Shown one piece after another: positions 8,811 to 18,145 of a stretch of 64,000 bases of DNA (position 1 is its first letter; each line of letters starts with the position of its first letter). The stretch is from Panacagrimonas perspica. Its GTDB lineage: Bacteria; Pseudomonadota; Gammaproteobacteria; Nevskiales; Nevskiaceae. The DNA lies in the NCBI RefSeq assembly GCF_004364935.1, contig NZ_SOBT01000009.1, positions 810,898 to 874,897 on the forward strand, given 5' to 3'. The notes under the pieces were generated by a model that saw nothing but the letters and a program-made list of their open reading frames with translations, had not been told where the DNA came from and searched no databases. The position numbers were made by a program, and so were the translations under genes.

Positions 8811-9563
8811 CTATCCGCGATGCACCGCGACGGGACCGAATCCCTGGCAGACCGGCGTCAACGACAGCGTGTTGACGTTGACGTGCGCGGGCCGCGACGC
8901 CACCCAGTGAACGGTGTCCGCCACATCCTCGGGCGTGAGCGCCTGCGCGTTTTCGTAGACCTTTGCGGCGCGTGAATCGTCGCCGCCGAAACGCACGTTC
9001 GAGAACTCGGTGCCGCCGGCCAGTCCCGGCTCGACATTGGTCACGCGCACCGGCGTGTTGTAGAGATCCGCACGCAGGTTCAACGAGAACTGGCGTACGA
9101 ACGCCTTGGTGGCGCCGTACACGTTGGCGCCCGGATAGGGCCATTCGCCGGCCGTGGACCCGATGTTGATGACATGGCCCCGGCCGCGTTCGACCATGCC
9201 TGGCAGGATGGCGCGCGTCAGCGTCAGCAGGCCCTTGATGTTGGTGTCGACCATCTGCTCCCACTCATCGAGCGATGCCCGATGGGCGGGCTCCAGGCCC
9301 AGCGCCAGGCCGGCGTTGTTCACCAGCACGTCGATGGCCGCGAACTCGCGCGGCAGGCCGGCAACGGCCGCTTCGGCCGCCGCGCGGTCGCGCACGTCCA
9401 GGACCATGCAATGCGTGGGCACGGCGAGATCCGACGCGAGCCGATCGAGCCGGTCACCGCGACGGCCGCAGAGGACCAGGTGCGCTCCGTCGCGTGCGAA
9501 GCGGCGGGCAATGGCCTCGCCGAAACCCGCGCTGGCGCCGCTGACGAATACGATCACGTCCAC
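8811..9563 (-). CDS. SDR family oxidoreductase, YdfG-like
   Basis: The 250-aa protein is a classical short-chain dehydrogenase: cofactor motif SGASAGFG (residues ~8-15; first residue Ser instead of Thr), NNAG near residue 87, catalytic Ser in NIGSTAG (~137) and YGATK (Tyr ~150, Lys ~154). It resembles YdfG, the NADP-dependent 3-hydroxy acid dehydrogenase that also reduces malonic semialdehyde (GTEFSNVRF segment near residue 185). The start ATG is at the expected distance from the glycine motif. It is 71 bp upstream of the hydrolase on the same strand. Confidence 0.88.
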   Translation of the reverse strand: MDVIVFVSGASAGFGEAIARRFARDGAHLVLCGRRGDRLDRLASDLAVPTHCMVLDVRDRAAAEAAVAGLPREFAAIDVLVNNAGLALGLEPAHRASLDEWEQMVDTNIKGLLTLTRAILPGMVERGRGHVINIGSTAGEWPYPGANVYGATKAFVRQFSLNLRADLYNTPVRVTNVEPGLAGGTEFSNVRFGGDDSRAAKVYENAQALTPEDVADTVHWVASRPAHVNVNTLSLTPVCQGFGPVAVHRG

Positions 9564-9687
9564 TCCTTGGTTCGTTCGATTCCGGCGACAAGCCTAAGCG
9601 CTGGGCCGCAGGCCGGCCATCCGGACCACCTCCGGCACGGGCCGGCCTGTCACAGCATTGAAGAACCGGCGGCGACGCGCCAAAACG

Positions 9688-9717
9688 AAAACGCCCCGGA
9701 AATCCGGGGCGTTTTCT
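9688..9717 (-). terminator. Rho-independent terminator of glnA
   Basis: A perfect 13-bp stem (9688-9700 with 9705-9717) with a 4-base loop lies just after the glnA stop. On the leftward strand the stem ends GTTTTC followed by GTTTTGG, giving an interrupted U-tract. Confidence 0.85.
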
Positions 9718-9739
9718 TGAAGCTTCTGCGGTGTCCGAC

Positions 9740-11152
<1,413 letters not shown>

Positions 11153-11238
11153 GAGGTCTCCTGGAGGGGGTCTTTGTGTAGGTCGATTGGGGGTGCCGAC
11201 GGGGTAACCCAGCTCCCCCGGCGGTGCGCCGTCTTAAC

Positions 11239-11253
11239 GCAGAATCCGTGCCA
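11239..11253 (-). promoter_or_regulatory. sigma-54 promoter of glnA
   Basis: Read leftward the sequence is TGGCACGGATTCTGC, matching the -24/-12 consensus TGGCACG-N4-TTGC at all but one base. Transcription would start near 11227, leaving a ~75-base leader before the glnA ATG at 11152. Sigma-54 control of glnA is standard in enteric bacteria. Confidence 0.8.
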
Positions 11254-11289
11254 CGCTGGCTCGCGGCGGGGCGTAGCCTAGCCCATTCC

Positions 11290-11306
11290 TGCTCCATTCG
11301 GGTGCG
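11290..11306 (-). promoter_or_regulatory. NtrC-like enhancer site upstream of glnA
   Basis: TGCTCC-N5-GGTGCG matches the dyad TGCACC-N5-GGTGCA with two mismatches. It sits about 70 bp upstream of the predicted sigma-54 start, a workable enhancer position, and overlaps the divergent glyQ promoter region. Confidence 0.4.
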
Positions 11307-11366
11307 CAGAACCGGCGTGACCGCTCGTTATACTGCCCTGCCCTCGTGACGCTTTCGCTCCGTTCC

Positions 11367-12275
11367 ATGACCTTTCAGGACCTCATCCTCAAGCTCCAGA
11401 TGTTCTGGGCCGGCCATGGCTGCACCATCGTCCAGCCGATGGACATGGAGATGGGTGCGGGCACCTTCCACTGGGCCACGTTCCTGCGCGCCCTCGGCCC
11501 CGAGCCCTGGAACACCGCCTACGTGCAGCCCAGCCGCCGTCCCACCGACGGCCGCTACGGCGAGAACCCGAACCGCCTGCAGCACTACTACCAGTTCCAG
11601 GTGCTGATGAAGCCGAGCCCGCCCGACATCCAGAAGCTGTACCTGGAGTCGCTGAAGATGCTGGGCTTCGACCCGCTGACGCACGACATCCGCTTCGTCG
11701 AGGACAACTGGGAGTCGCCGACGCTCGGCGCCTGGGGCCTGGGCTGGGAAGTTTGGCTGAACGGCATGGAAGTCACGCAGTTCACGTACTTCCAGCAGGT
11801 CGGCGGCCTCGAGTGCCGGCCGGTCGCGGGCGAGATCACGTACGGCCTCGAACGCCTGGCGATGTACATCCAGAAGAAGGAGAGCGTGTACGACCTGATC
11901 TGGTCGCGCGATCCCAAGACCGGCCGCGAAGTCACCTACGGCGACGTCTACCACCAGAACGAGGTCGAGCAGAGCACGTACAACTTCGAGCACGCCGACA
12001 CCGCGACGCTGTTCGATCGCTTCAACCGCGCCGAAGCCGAGTGCCAGAAGCTGCTCGCGCTGGAAAAGCCGCTGCCGCTGCCCGCCTACGAGCGCACCAT
12101 CCAGGCCAGCCACACGTTCAACCTGCTGGACGCGCGCGGCGCGATCTCGGTGACCGAGCGACAGGCCTACATCCTGCGCGTGCGCACGCTGGCGCGCGGA
12201 TGCGCCGAGGCCTATTTCAAAGCGCGCGAGGCACTCGGCTTTCCGATGTGCGACACGCCGCAGAAGGCGGCCTGA
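11367..12275 (+). CDS. glyQ: glycine--tRNA ligase alpha subunit
   Basis: The 302-aa alpha chain of the bacterial (alpha-beta)2 glycyl-tRNA synthetase is highly conserved: [17 protein letters not shown] near residue 21, [20 protein letters not shown] (about 55-75), [20 protein letters not shown] (about 110-130) and the ending GFPMCDTPQ. It carries the class II catalytic site for glycine activation. The ATG at 11367 agrees with E. coli GlyQ and lies 33 bp after a TATACT -10 (11329-11334); a GTG at 11346 is less likely. The beta subunit gene is not next to it but 1.9 kb downstream. Confidence 0.97.
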   Translation: MTFQDLILKLQMFWAGHGCTIVQPMDMEMGAGTFHWATFLRALGPEPWNTAYVQPSRRPTDGRYGENPNRLQHYYQFQVLMKPSPPDIQKLYLESLKMLGFDPLTHDIRFVEDNWESPTLGAWGLGWEVWLNGMEVTQFTYFQQVGGLECRPVAGEITYGLERLAMYIQKKESVYDLIWSRDPKTGREVTYGDVYHQNEVEQSTYNFEHADTATLFDRFNRAEAECQKLLALEKPLPLPAYERTIQASHTFNLLDARGAISVTERQAYILRVRTLARGCAEAYFKAREALGFPMCDTPQKAA

Positions 12276-12366
12276 TCGTGAACGAGGCGCTGCAGTCGAT
12301 CCGGCTGGCGGCGCCTCCTTCGAACGCGGGCCGGCGCGCGGCCGCCCGCTGCGCCGACCGATCGCG

Positions 12367-12996
12367 ATGATCCTGATCGGCATGTTCGACTCGCCGTACG
12401 TGCGGCGCGTGGCGGTAAGCCTGCGGCTGCTCGGCTTTGCGTTCGAGCATCGCAACTGGTCGGTGGGCCAGGATTTCGACCGCATCCGCGAATACAACCC
12501 GCTGGGCCGCGTGCCGACGCTGGTGCTCGATGACGGCGAGGTACTGGCCGACTCCTCCGCGATCCTCGACTGGCTGGACCAGGATGTCGGACCCGATCGC
12601 GCGCTACTGCCGCCGCGGGGCGCGGAGCGCCAGCGCGCGCTGCAGCTCATGGCCCTGGCCACCGGCGCGGCTGACAAGGGTGTGGCGCAACTCTACGAAG
12701 GCGCGTTCCGCCCGGCCGAGAAGCGCCACGAGCCCTGGGTGCAGCGCTGCCGCACGCAGATGCTGGCCGCCCTCGGGGAACTCGATCGCGCCTGCGCCGC
12801 GGTGCAGACGCAGTGGTTGCTCGGCATGCGGCTCACGCAGGCCGACGTCACGCTGACGGCTGTTTCGACGTTCCTGCACGAGGCCTTGCAACTCGATCCG
12901 GCTGCGCTGCCGGCCCTGGCCCGGCAGACCGCGCGTGGCGAGGCGCTGCCGGCATTTGGCGAATTCCACCAGCCGTTCTTCGTCCCGCGCTCCTGA
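12367..12996 (+). CDS. glutathione S-transferase family protein
   Basis: The 209-aa protein begins MILIGMFDSPYVRRVAVSLRLLG, with the thioredoxin-fold glutathione site (NPLGRVPTLVLDDGEVLADSSAILDWLD, about residues 45-72) and an all-helical C-terminal domain containing WLLGMRLTQADVTL. It resembles small YibF/YfcF-type glutathione transferases. A potential catalytic residue is the Ser in DSPYVRR. It lies 91 bp after glyQ on the same strand and, with the next gene, separates glyQ from glyS. Confidence 0.88.
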   Translation: MILIGMFDSPYVRRVAVSLRLLGFAFEHRNWSVGQDFDRIREYNPLGRVPTLVLDDGEVLADSSAILDWLDQDVGPDRALLPPRGAERQRALQLMALATGAADKGVAQLYEGAFRPAEKRHEPWVQRCRTQMLAALGELDRACAAVQTQWLLGMRLTQADVTLTAVSTFLHEALQLDPAALPALARQTARGEALPAFGEFHQPFFVPRS

Positions 12997-13102
12997 CGCA
13001 AGACCGTTTCGGCAGGCGGCTCGCGATCGTCCGTGGGCTGGCTTATCGTCGGCCACCGTAGCCGGCAGAGCTGGCGCCGCCGTTTCCCGAGGGAGAGAGA
13101 GC

Positions 13103-13966
13103 GTGAAAACAACAACGAAGCTTCGTGCCGCGTTCGTGGGCGCCGTAGTGGCCTGTGCCGTCCACGCGCCGTCCGCGCACGCGGTGGAACCGGTCGCGGA
13201 ACTGCGTCTCTACGCGATGGATTGCGGCCGCGTGCACGTCAAGGACGGCGCAATGTTCTCCGACACCGGCGAGTACGACGGCAAGCCGCTCGACGTGGTG
13301 TCGTCGTGCTACCTGATCCGGCATCCCAAGGGCGCGCTGATGTGGGATACCGGCCTGAGCGACGAGCTGGCCAAGTCGCCGGCCGGTGTCGACGCCGGCG
13401 GCGGCAACTTCCATCTGTCCGTGAAGAGGACGCTGGTCGAGCAACTCGCACAGGTCGGCATGACGCCGGCGGACGTGACCTTCATCGGGTTTTCACACCT
13501 GCACTTCGATCACACCGGCAACGCCAACCTGTTCACCCAGTCGACCTGGCTGATGAACAAGGCGGAGCTCGACGCCGCGCTGTCCGATCCGCCGTCCGGC
13601 GGCATGGACCCGAGTACGATTTCGGCCCACAAGAACGCCAAGGTCGAGCTGCTCTACGGGGATCGCGACGTATTCGGCGACGGCAGCGTGCGCATCCTGC
13701 TGGCGCCCGGCCACACACCGGGGCACCAGGTGCTGCTGCTGCACCTGGCCAAGGCCGGCGCGGTGGTGTTGTCGGGCGACCTGTACCACACGCAGGAGAA
13801 CCGCACCGAACATCGCGTTCCGCTGATCAACACCAGTCGCGCGGACACGCTGGCATCGTTCGATCGCGTGGAGAAGATCGTCAAGAACCAGAAGGCGCGC
13901 TTCGTGATCCAGCATGTGCCGGAAGACCTGGCCGCACTGCCGAGATTTCCGGACTACTTGAAGTAA
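13103..13966 (+). CDS. exported MBL-fold hydrolase, N-acyl homoserine lactonase family-like
   Basis: The 287-aa product starts at GTG 13103 after a GGGAGAGA ribosome site. A Sec signal peptide (about residues 1-27, ending AHA) sends it to the periplasm. The metallo-beta-lactamase fold is shown by HLHFDHTG (zinc ligands, about 134-139), HTPGHQ (about 205), SGDLYHT and IQHVPED near the C-terminus. The N-terminal pattern (MDCGRVHVKDG, SSCYLIRHPKGALMWDTG) is that of AttM/AiiA-type lactonase relatives, which open acyl-homoserine lactone rings; the true substrate is unproven. Its TAA stop falls within a REP-like repeat. Confidence 0.85.
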   Translation: MKTTTKLRAAFVGAVVACAVHAPSAHAVEPVAELRLYAMDCGRVHVKDGAMFSDTGEYDGKPLDVVSSCYLIRHPKGALMWDTGLSDELAKSPAGVDAGGGNFHLSVKRTLVEQLAQVGMTPADVTFIGFSHLHFDHTGNANLFTQSTWLMNKAELDAALSDPPSGGMDPSTISAHKNAKVELLYGDRDVFGDGSVRILLAPGHTPGHQVLLLHLAKAGAVVLSGDLYHTQENRTEHRVPLINTSRADTLASFDRVEKIVKNQKARFVIQHVPEDLAALPRFPDYLK

Positions 13967-14033
13967 CCCGGACGAGGTCCGCGGTTTTCTACGTCCATCG
14001 AACAGGAATCCCGGACTTCGTCCGGGCTGCGGG
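13963..14033. repeat. REP-like paired inverted repeat, copy 2
   Basis: A degenerate left unit (13963-13980, GTAACCCGGACGAGGTCC) is followed by a right unit (14010-14033, CCCGGACTTCGTCCGGGCTG..). The left unit reads GTAA instead of GTAG and provides the TAA stop of the metallo-hydrolase gene. Confidence 0.7.
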
Positions 14034-14064
14034 TCGATCGCGGCGTCACGGGACTGCTCTGGGT

Positions 14065-14093
14065 TTGGCGACTCCGGCGGCATCGCCCACAAT
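14065..14093 (+). promoter_or_regulatory. sigma-70-like promoter of glyS
   Basis: TTGGCG (14065-14070) and CACAAT (14088-14093) are separated by exactly 17 bp; the predicted start near 14100 gives a leader of about 43 bases. This fits glyS being detached from glyQ and needing its own promoter. Confidence 0.5.
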
Positions 14094-14142
14094 GGCGGGC
14101 CTTACGTCCCCTTATTTTTGAACCGCAGCCCGCCCGATCCCC

Positions 14143-16260
14143 ATGACGCTTCCCCTGCTCCTGGAAATCGGCTGTGAAGACCTGCCGGCCCGCTACGTCG
14201 TCCCGCTTGCCAACGCACTGGGTCGCGGTATCGCGGAAGGCCTGGCCAAGCGCGGCGTATCCGTCGGCACGTCGTCGGTGTTCGCAACGCCCCGGCGCAT
14301 CGCGGTGCAGCTTTCCGACGTGGCACAAAGCCAGCCCGATCAGACCGCCGAAATGGTCGGACCGGCCTTGGCCGCAGCCCTGAAGGACGGTCAGCCCACG
14401 CCCGCGGCGCTCGGATTCGCGCGCAAGTGCGGGGTCGAGTTTTCCGCACTCGGGCAGAAGGACGGCAAGCTGTATTTCGCCCGCAACACACCGGGACGAC
14501 CCACGCGCGAGCTGATCCCCGAGATCTTCCAGGACACGCTGCGGCAGATGGACGAGCTGGTGCCCAAGCGCATGCGCTGGGGCGCCGGAGACGCCACGTT
14601 CGTGCGTCCGGTGGAGTGGTTGTGCTGCCTGCTCGGCACCGAATCGATTCCGCTGCGGGCATTCGGACTGGACGCAAGCCGGCTGACCTATGGACATCGC
14701 TTCCACGCGCCGGATCCTCTGCCGCTGACCTCCGCCGCGCACTACGCGGACGCCCTGCGCACCGCGCGGGTCTGGGCCGACGTGGCGCTTCGCAAGGCCG
14801 AGATCCGCTCGCAGATCGAGACGGCGGCCGCGAAGCTCGGCGGCCACGCCCGCATCACCGAAGACCTGCTCGACGAGGTCACGGCCCTGGTCGAGCTGCC
14901 AGTGGCGATCGCCGGTCGCTTCGAGGAACGATTCCTCGAGCTGCCGCCCGAAGTCATCGTGGCGACCGTCGAGACCAACCAGCGCTACTTCACGGTGTTC
15001 AGCGACACCGCGCTGACCCGGCTGACGAACCACTTCATCACGATCTCCAACATCGAGTCGCGCGATGAATCGCAGGTGATCGCGGGCAACGAGCGCGTCG
15101 TGCGGCCGCGCCTCACGGACGCGCTGTTCTTCTACCAGCAGGATCTGAAGCACCCGCTGGTGGACTACGCGGCGAAGCTCGACGCGGTGACCTTCCAGAA
15201 GGACCTCGGCTCGATCGGCGCCAAGGTGGAGCGCATGGCCGCGCTGGCGCGCGGCATCGCCGCGACGATCGCCGCCGACGGTCAGCCGGTGGGACAGGTC
15301 GCCAGCGTGAGCCGCGACGACCTGCGGTTCGAGGAGTGGGCAGTACGTGCCGCGCGCCTGTGCAAGGGCGATCTCGTCACCAAGGTGGTCTACGAATTCC
15401 CTGAATTGCAGGGCCTGATGGGCGGCTATTACGCCTCCAAGTCGGGCGAACATCCCGAGGTCGCCGTCGCTATTCGCGAGCATTACCTGCCGACGCAGCA
15501 GGGCACGCCGATCCCGTCGACGCGCGCCGGCCAGTACGTTGCGCTGGCGGACAAGCTGGACACGCTCGCGGGCATCTTCGCGATCGGCCAGAAGCCGAGT
15601 GCGAGCAAGGATCCGTTCGCGCTGCGCCGCGCTGCCCTGGGCGTACTGCGCATCTGCCTCGAGGGCGGGTTGCCGCTGGACCTGCGCCAGCAGCTGGCAG
15701 AGGCCGTGGACCTGCAGCCCGCCGGCAAGCGGGACGCCACCGTCGTGGCGGAGCTGTTCGAATTCGTCATGGAACGCCTGCGCGCTTGGCTGGTCGGCCA
15801 GGAACACGAGGGACGTCCCATCGCCATCGAGACTTTCGAGTCGGTCAAGGCGCTGGGCATCCATTACCCGCTCGATGTGCAGCGCCGCGTTTTGGCGGTG
15901 CACGGATTCGTGGCCCTCGAAGCCGCGCCCAATCTCGCTGCCGCCAACAAGCGCATCCGCAACATCCTGAAGCAGGCGGGCGCGGTCGAGGCCTCGGTCG
16001 ATCCTGCGAAGTTCGAGCATGCGGCCGAAGGCGCGCTGTTCGAGGCGATGAAAGCCCAGGCCGCCCTCAATGCGCAGGCGACGAGCTACACGCAGAAGCT
16101 GGTCAATCTTGCGTCGCTGCGCGCGCCGGTCGACGCCTTCTTCGAGCGCGTGATGGTGAATGCGGAGGATCCCGCCGTGCGGGCCAACCGCCTTGCCCTG
16201 CTCAAACAGCTGGACGCAATGTGCCGCGACGTCGCGGACCTGTCCTGCCTGCCCGGGTGA
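14143..16260 (+). CDS. glyS: glycine--tRNA ligase beta subunit
   Basis: The 705-aa beta chain starts MTLPLLLEIGCEDLPARYV, the standard N-terminus, and contains TYGHRFHAPDP, ESRDESQVIAGNERVVRPRLTDA-type and QKDLGSIGAKVERMAALA blocks and the C-terminal DALR anticodon-binding-like region. With GlyQ it charges tRNA-Gly; the beta chain recognises the tRNA. Length is usual (~690-710 aa). The gmhB start lies 10 bp after its stop, so the two are probably co-transcribed. Confidence 0.97.
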   Translation: MTLPLLLEIGCEDLPARYVVPLANALGRGIAEGLAKRGVSVGTSSVFATPRRIAVQLSDVAQSQPDQTAEMVGPALAAALKDGQPTPAALGFARKCGVEFSALGQKDGKLYFARNTPGRPTRELIPEIFQDTLRQMDELVPKRMRWGAGDATFVRPVEWLCCLLGTESIPLRAFGLDASRLTYGHRFHAPDPLPLTSAAHYADALRTARVWADVALRKAEIRSQIETAAAKLGGHARITEDLLDEVTALVELPVAIAGRFEERFLELPPEVIVATVETNQRYFTVFSDTALTRLTNHFITISNIESRDESQVIAGNERVVRPRLTDALFFYQQDLKHPLVDYAAKLDAVTFQKDLGSIGAKVERMAALARGIAATIAADGQPVGQVASVSRDDLRFEEWAVRAARLCKGDLVTKVVYEFPELQGLMGGYYASKSGEHPEVAVAIREHYLPTQQGTPIPSTRAGQYVALADKLDTLAGIFAIGQKPSASKDPFALRRAALGVLRICLEGGLPLDLRQQLAEAVDLQPAGKRDATVVAELFEFVMERLRAWLVGQEHEGRPIAIETFESVKALGIHYPLDVQRRVLAVHGFVALEAAPNLAAANKRIRNILKQAGAVEASVDPAKFEHAAEGALFEAMKAQAALNAQATSYTQKLVNLASLRAPVDAFFERVMVNAEDPAVRANRLALLKQLDAMCRDVADLSCLPG

Positions 16261-16270
16261 TTCCGGCCCG

Positions 16271-16804
16271 ATGAAGCTGGTCATCCTCGACCGCGACGGT
16301 GTCGTCAACGAGGACTCCGACGACTACATCAAGTCCCTGGCCGAATGGCAGCCGATTCCAGGCTCGCTCGAGGCCATCGCGCGGCTTTCACAGGCCGGCT
16401 GGCGGGTCTTTCTGGCGTCCAACCAGTCCGGCATCGGACGCGGAATGTTCAACTACGACGCCTTGTTCGCCATTCATGCACGCCTGCAGCAGATCGTGAT
16501 CTCCCTGGGCGGGCACATCGAGGGCATCGAATTCGCGCCCGAGCATCCGGACGTGGCGACCGAGATGCGCAAGCCCGCTCCGGGAATGCTGCGCGACATT
16601 GCCAAGCGGCTGCAGATGGGACTCGAAGGCGTCCCCTTCGTCGGCGACTCCGTGTCCGACCTGCAAGCGGCTCGCGCGGCTCGTGCAAGCCCCATTCTGG
16701 TGCGCACCGGCAAGGGGCGTCGCACCGAAACGGACCAGGAGGCCGTCGGAGTTCCGGTCTACGACGATCTGGCCACGTTCGCCGACCGGCTGCTGAGCGC
16801 CTGA
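16271..16804 (+). CDS. gmhB: D-glycero-beta-D-manno-heptose 1,7-bisphosphate 7-phosphatase, HAD-IIIA
   Basis: The 177-aa protein starts MKLVILDRDGVVNEDSDDYI; Asp7 and Asp9 form the HAD nucleophile and acid/base pair. SNQSGIGRG (motif II, about residue 50), RKPAPGM (about 100) and VGDSVSD (about 123) complete the site. GmhB removes the 7-phosphate from heptose bisphosphate in lipopolysaccharide inner-core synthesis and is often found beside glyS. Unusually, the zinc-binding loop before RKP, normally with three Cys and one His, reads EFAPEHPDVATEM and the whole protein has no cysteine. It may be a zinc-free variant or a related HAD-IIIA phosphatase. Confidence 0.85.
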   Translation: MKLVILDRDGVVNEDSDDYIKSLAEWQPIPGSLEAIARLSQAGWRVFLASNQSGIGRGMFNYDALFAIHARLQQIVISLGGHIEGIEFAPEHPDVATEMRKPAPGMLRDIAKRLQMGLEGVPFVGDSVSDLQAARAARASPILVRTGKGRRTETDQEAVGVPVYDDLATFADRLLSA

Positions 16805-16808
16805 GCCC

Positions 16809-17183
16809 TCAGCGACCGCAGACCGCGTAGTCCTCGCGGCGGCGTTCGATCTCGATGCCGATGCCTTTGACGTCGGGAATGGCGCCCGGCTTGTCGATGG
16901 CCAGGCGCACCGACAGGATCGGGAAGCGGTCGAACAGCGTCCGCGCGATCTTCTCCGCGAGCGTCTCGAGCAGTTCGGGCTTCAGTGCCAGCGCGATCTC
17001 CCGGACCGTATCGCCTACAGCGGCGTAATCGATCGAGTCCCGCATGCGGTCCGAGGCGGCCGCGGGCCGGGTATCGGTGCCCAGATCCAGGTCGAAGATC
17101 AGCGGGCGCATCAAGGTGCGCTCCCAATCGTAGATTCCGATGATGGTCTCGACCTTGAGGCCGCGGATGTAGATCTTGTCCAT
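16809..17183 (-). CDS. folB: dihydroneopterin aldolase
   Basis: The 124-aa protein begins MDKIYIRGLKVETIIGIYDWERT, has the folate-pathway FolB features DSIDYAAVGDTVRE (about 48-61), LLETLAEKIARTLF (about 72-85) and a C-terminal VKGIGIEIERRRED strand. FolB splits 7,8-dihydroneopterin into 6-hydroxymethyl-dihydropterin and glycolaldehyde in tetrahydrofolate synthesis. Length is normal. It converges on gmhB with only 4 bp between stops and no room for an intergenic terminator. Confidence 0.93.
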   Translation of the reverse strand: MDKIYIRGLKVETIIGIYDWERTLMRPLIFDLDLGTDTRPAAASDRMRDSIDYAAVGDTVREIALALKPELLETLAEKIARTLFDRFPILSVRLAIDKPGAIPDVKGIGIEIERRREDYAVCGR

Positions 17184-17287
17184 GCCGCATTGTATTCGGC
17201 GGCCCGGCCGGGGAGGTCCGGCTCGCTTCCGCGGGCCGCGCGGCGGGACTACGATGCGCGCCCGTTTTGCTTTTCGTAGCCGACGAC

Positions 17288-18067
17288 ATGTCTCACAGCC
17301 CGCACCTGCAAGCTGCCCTCGACGCCGCCGAAGCCGCGGGCGAGATCATCCGCAAGGCCTATCGCGGCAACTTCGCGGTGGACTACAAGGCCGACGCGAG
17401 CCCGGTGACTGAGGTCGACGTGGCAGCCGAGAAGTCCATTCGTGGATTGCTGTCCGAGCGCTTCCCGGATCACGGCTTCTACGGCGAAGAAACGGGGCGC
17501 TCGGCGATGGACGCCGAGTACCTGTGGCTGGTCGATCCGATCGACGGGACCAAAGCCTTCGTGCGTGGATACCCGATCTTTTCGGTCCAGATCGCGCTGA
17601 TGCATCGCGGCGAACTGGTGCTCGGCGTGTCCAGCGCGCCCTGCTGGAACGGCGGCCGCGGTGAACTGGCCTGGGCCGAGGAGGGCAAGGGCGCGCATCT
17701 CGACGGCCAGCCCGTTGCGGCGTCGAAGACCGCCTCGTTGGGCAAGGCCACGTTGTCGACCGGCAACCTCGCGCGGCTCGCGGCCTCGCCGTCCTGGGCG
17801 CGGCTGGGCGAGTTGATCCCGAAGCTGCATCGCATCCGCGGCTACGGCGACTTCCTGCACTACCACTTCCTGGCCAGCGGGAAGGTCGACGCCGTCGTCG
17901 AGTCCGACGTGAACATCCTCGACATCGCAGCCCTGACCGTCATCGTCCGCGAGGCCGGCGGCATTGTCACCGACCTGCACGGTGACCCGATCGGACTCGA
18001 GACCACCAGCATGCTCGCGACCGTCCCGGATCTGCACTCCGAACTGCTGAAGTCGCTGGCGTACTGA
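17288..18067 (+). CDS. inositol monophosphatase family phosphatase
   Basis: The 259-aa protein carries the metal-binding pattern of the IMPase superfamily: YGEETG (about 63-68), WLVDPIDGTKAF (about 79-90) and ESDVNILDIAAL (Asp about 212). The family includes inositol monophosphatase, CysQ (PAP phosphatase) and bacterial histidinol-phosphate phosphatase (HisN); the sequence looks closest to the HisN/IMPase group, but the substrate is not certain. The ATG at 17288 is used here; an upstream TTG at 17267 is possible. It is transcribed divergently from folB. No clear ribosome site is visible. Confidence 0.85.
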   Translation: MSHSPHLQAALDAAEAAGEIIRKAYRGNFAVDYKADASPVTEVDVAAEKSIRGLLSERFPDHGFYGEETGRSAMDAEYLWLVDPIDGTKAFVRGYPIFSVQIALMHRGELVLGVSSAPCWNGGRGELAWAEEGKGAHLDGQPVAASKTASLGKATLSTGNLARLAASPSWARLGELIPKLHRIRGYGDFLHYHFLASGKVDAVVESDVNILDIAALTVIVREAGGIVTDLHGDPIGLETTSMLATVPDLHSELLKSLAY

Positions 18068-18145
18068 CGCCTCGGCCAAGCGGCTTTTTGCATCCGTACG
18101 CCTATACTCGAACACTTGTTTAGTTACGCCGAGGAGATACCGAGA

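Noticed and set aside
13954-16308. 784-aa open frame on the minus strand opposite glyS
   Set aside because: Shadow of a highly conserved synthetase gene; no domain, skewed composition and no ribosome site.
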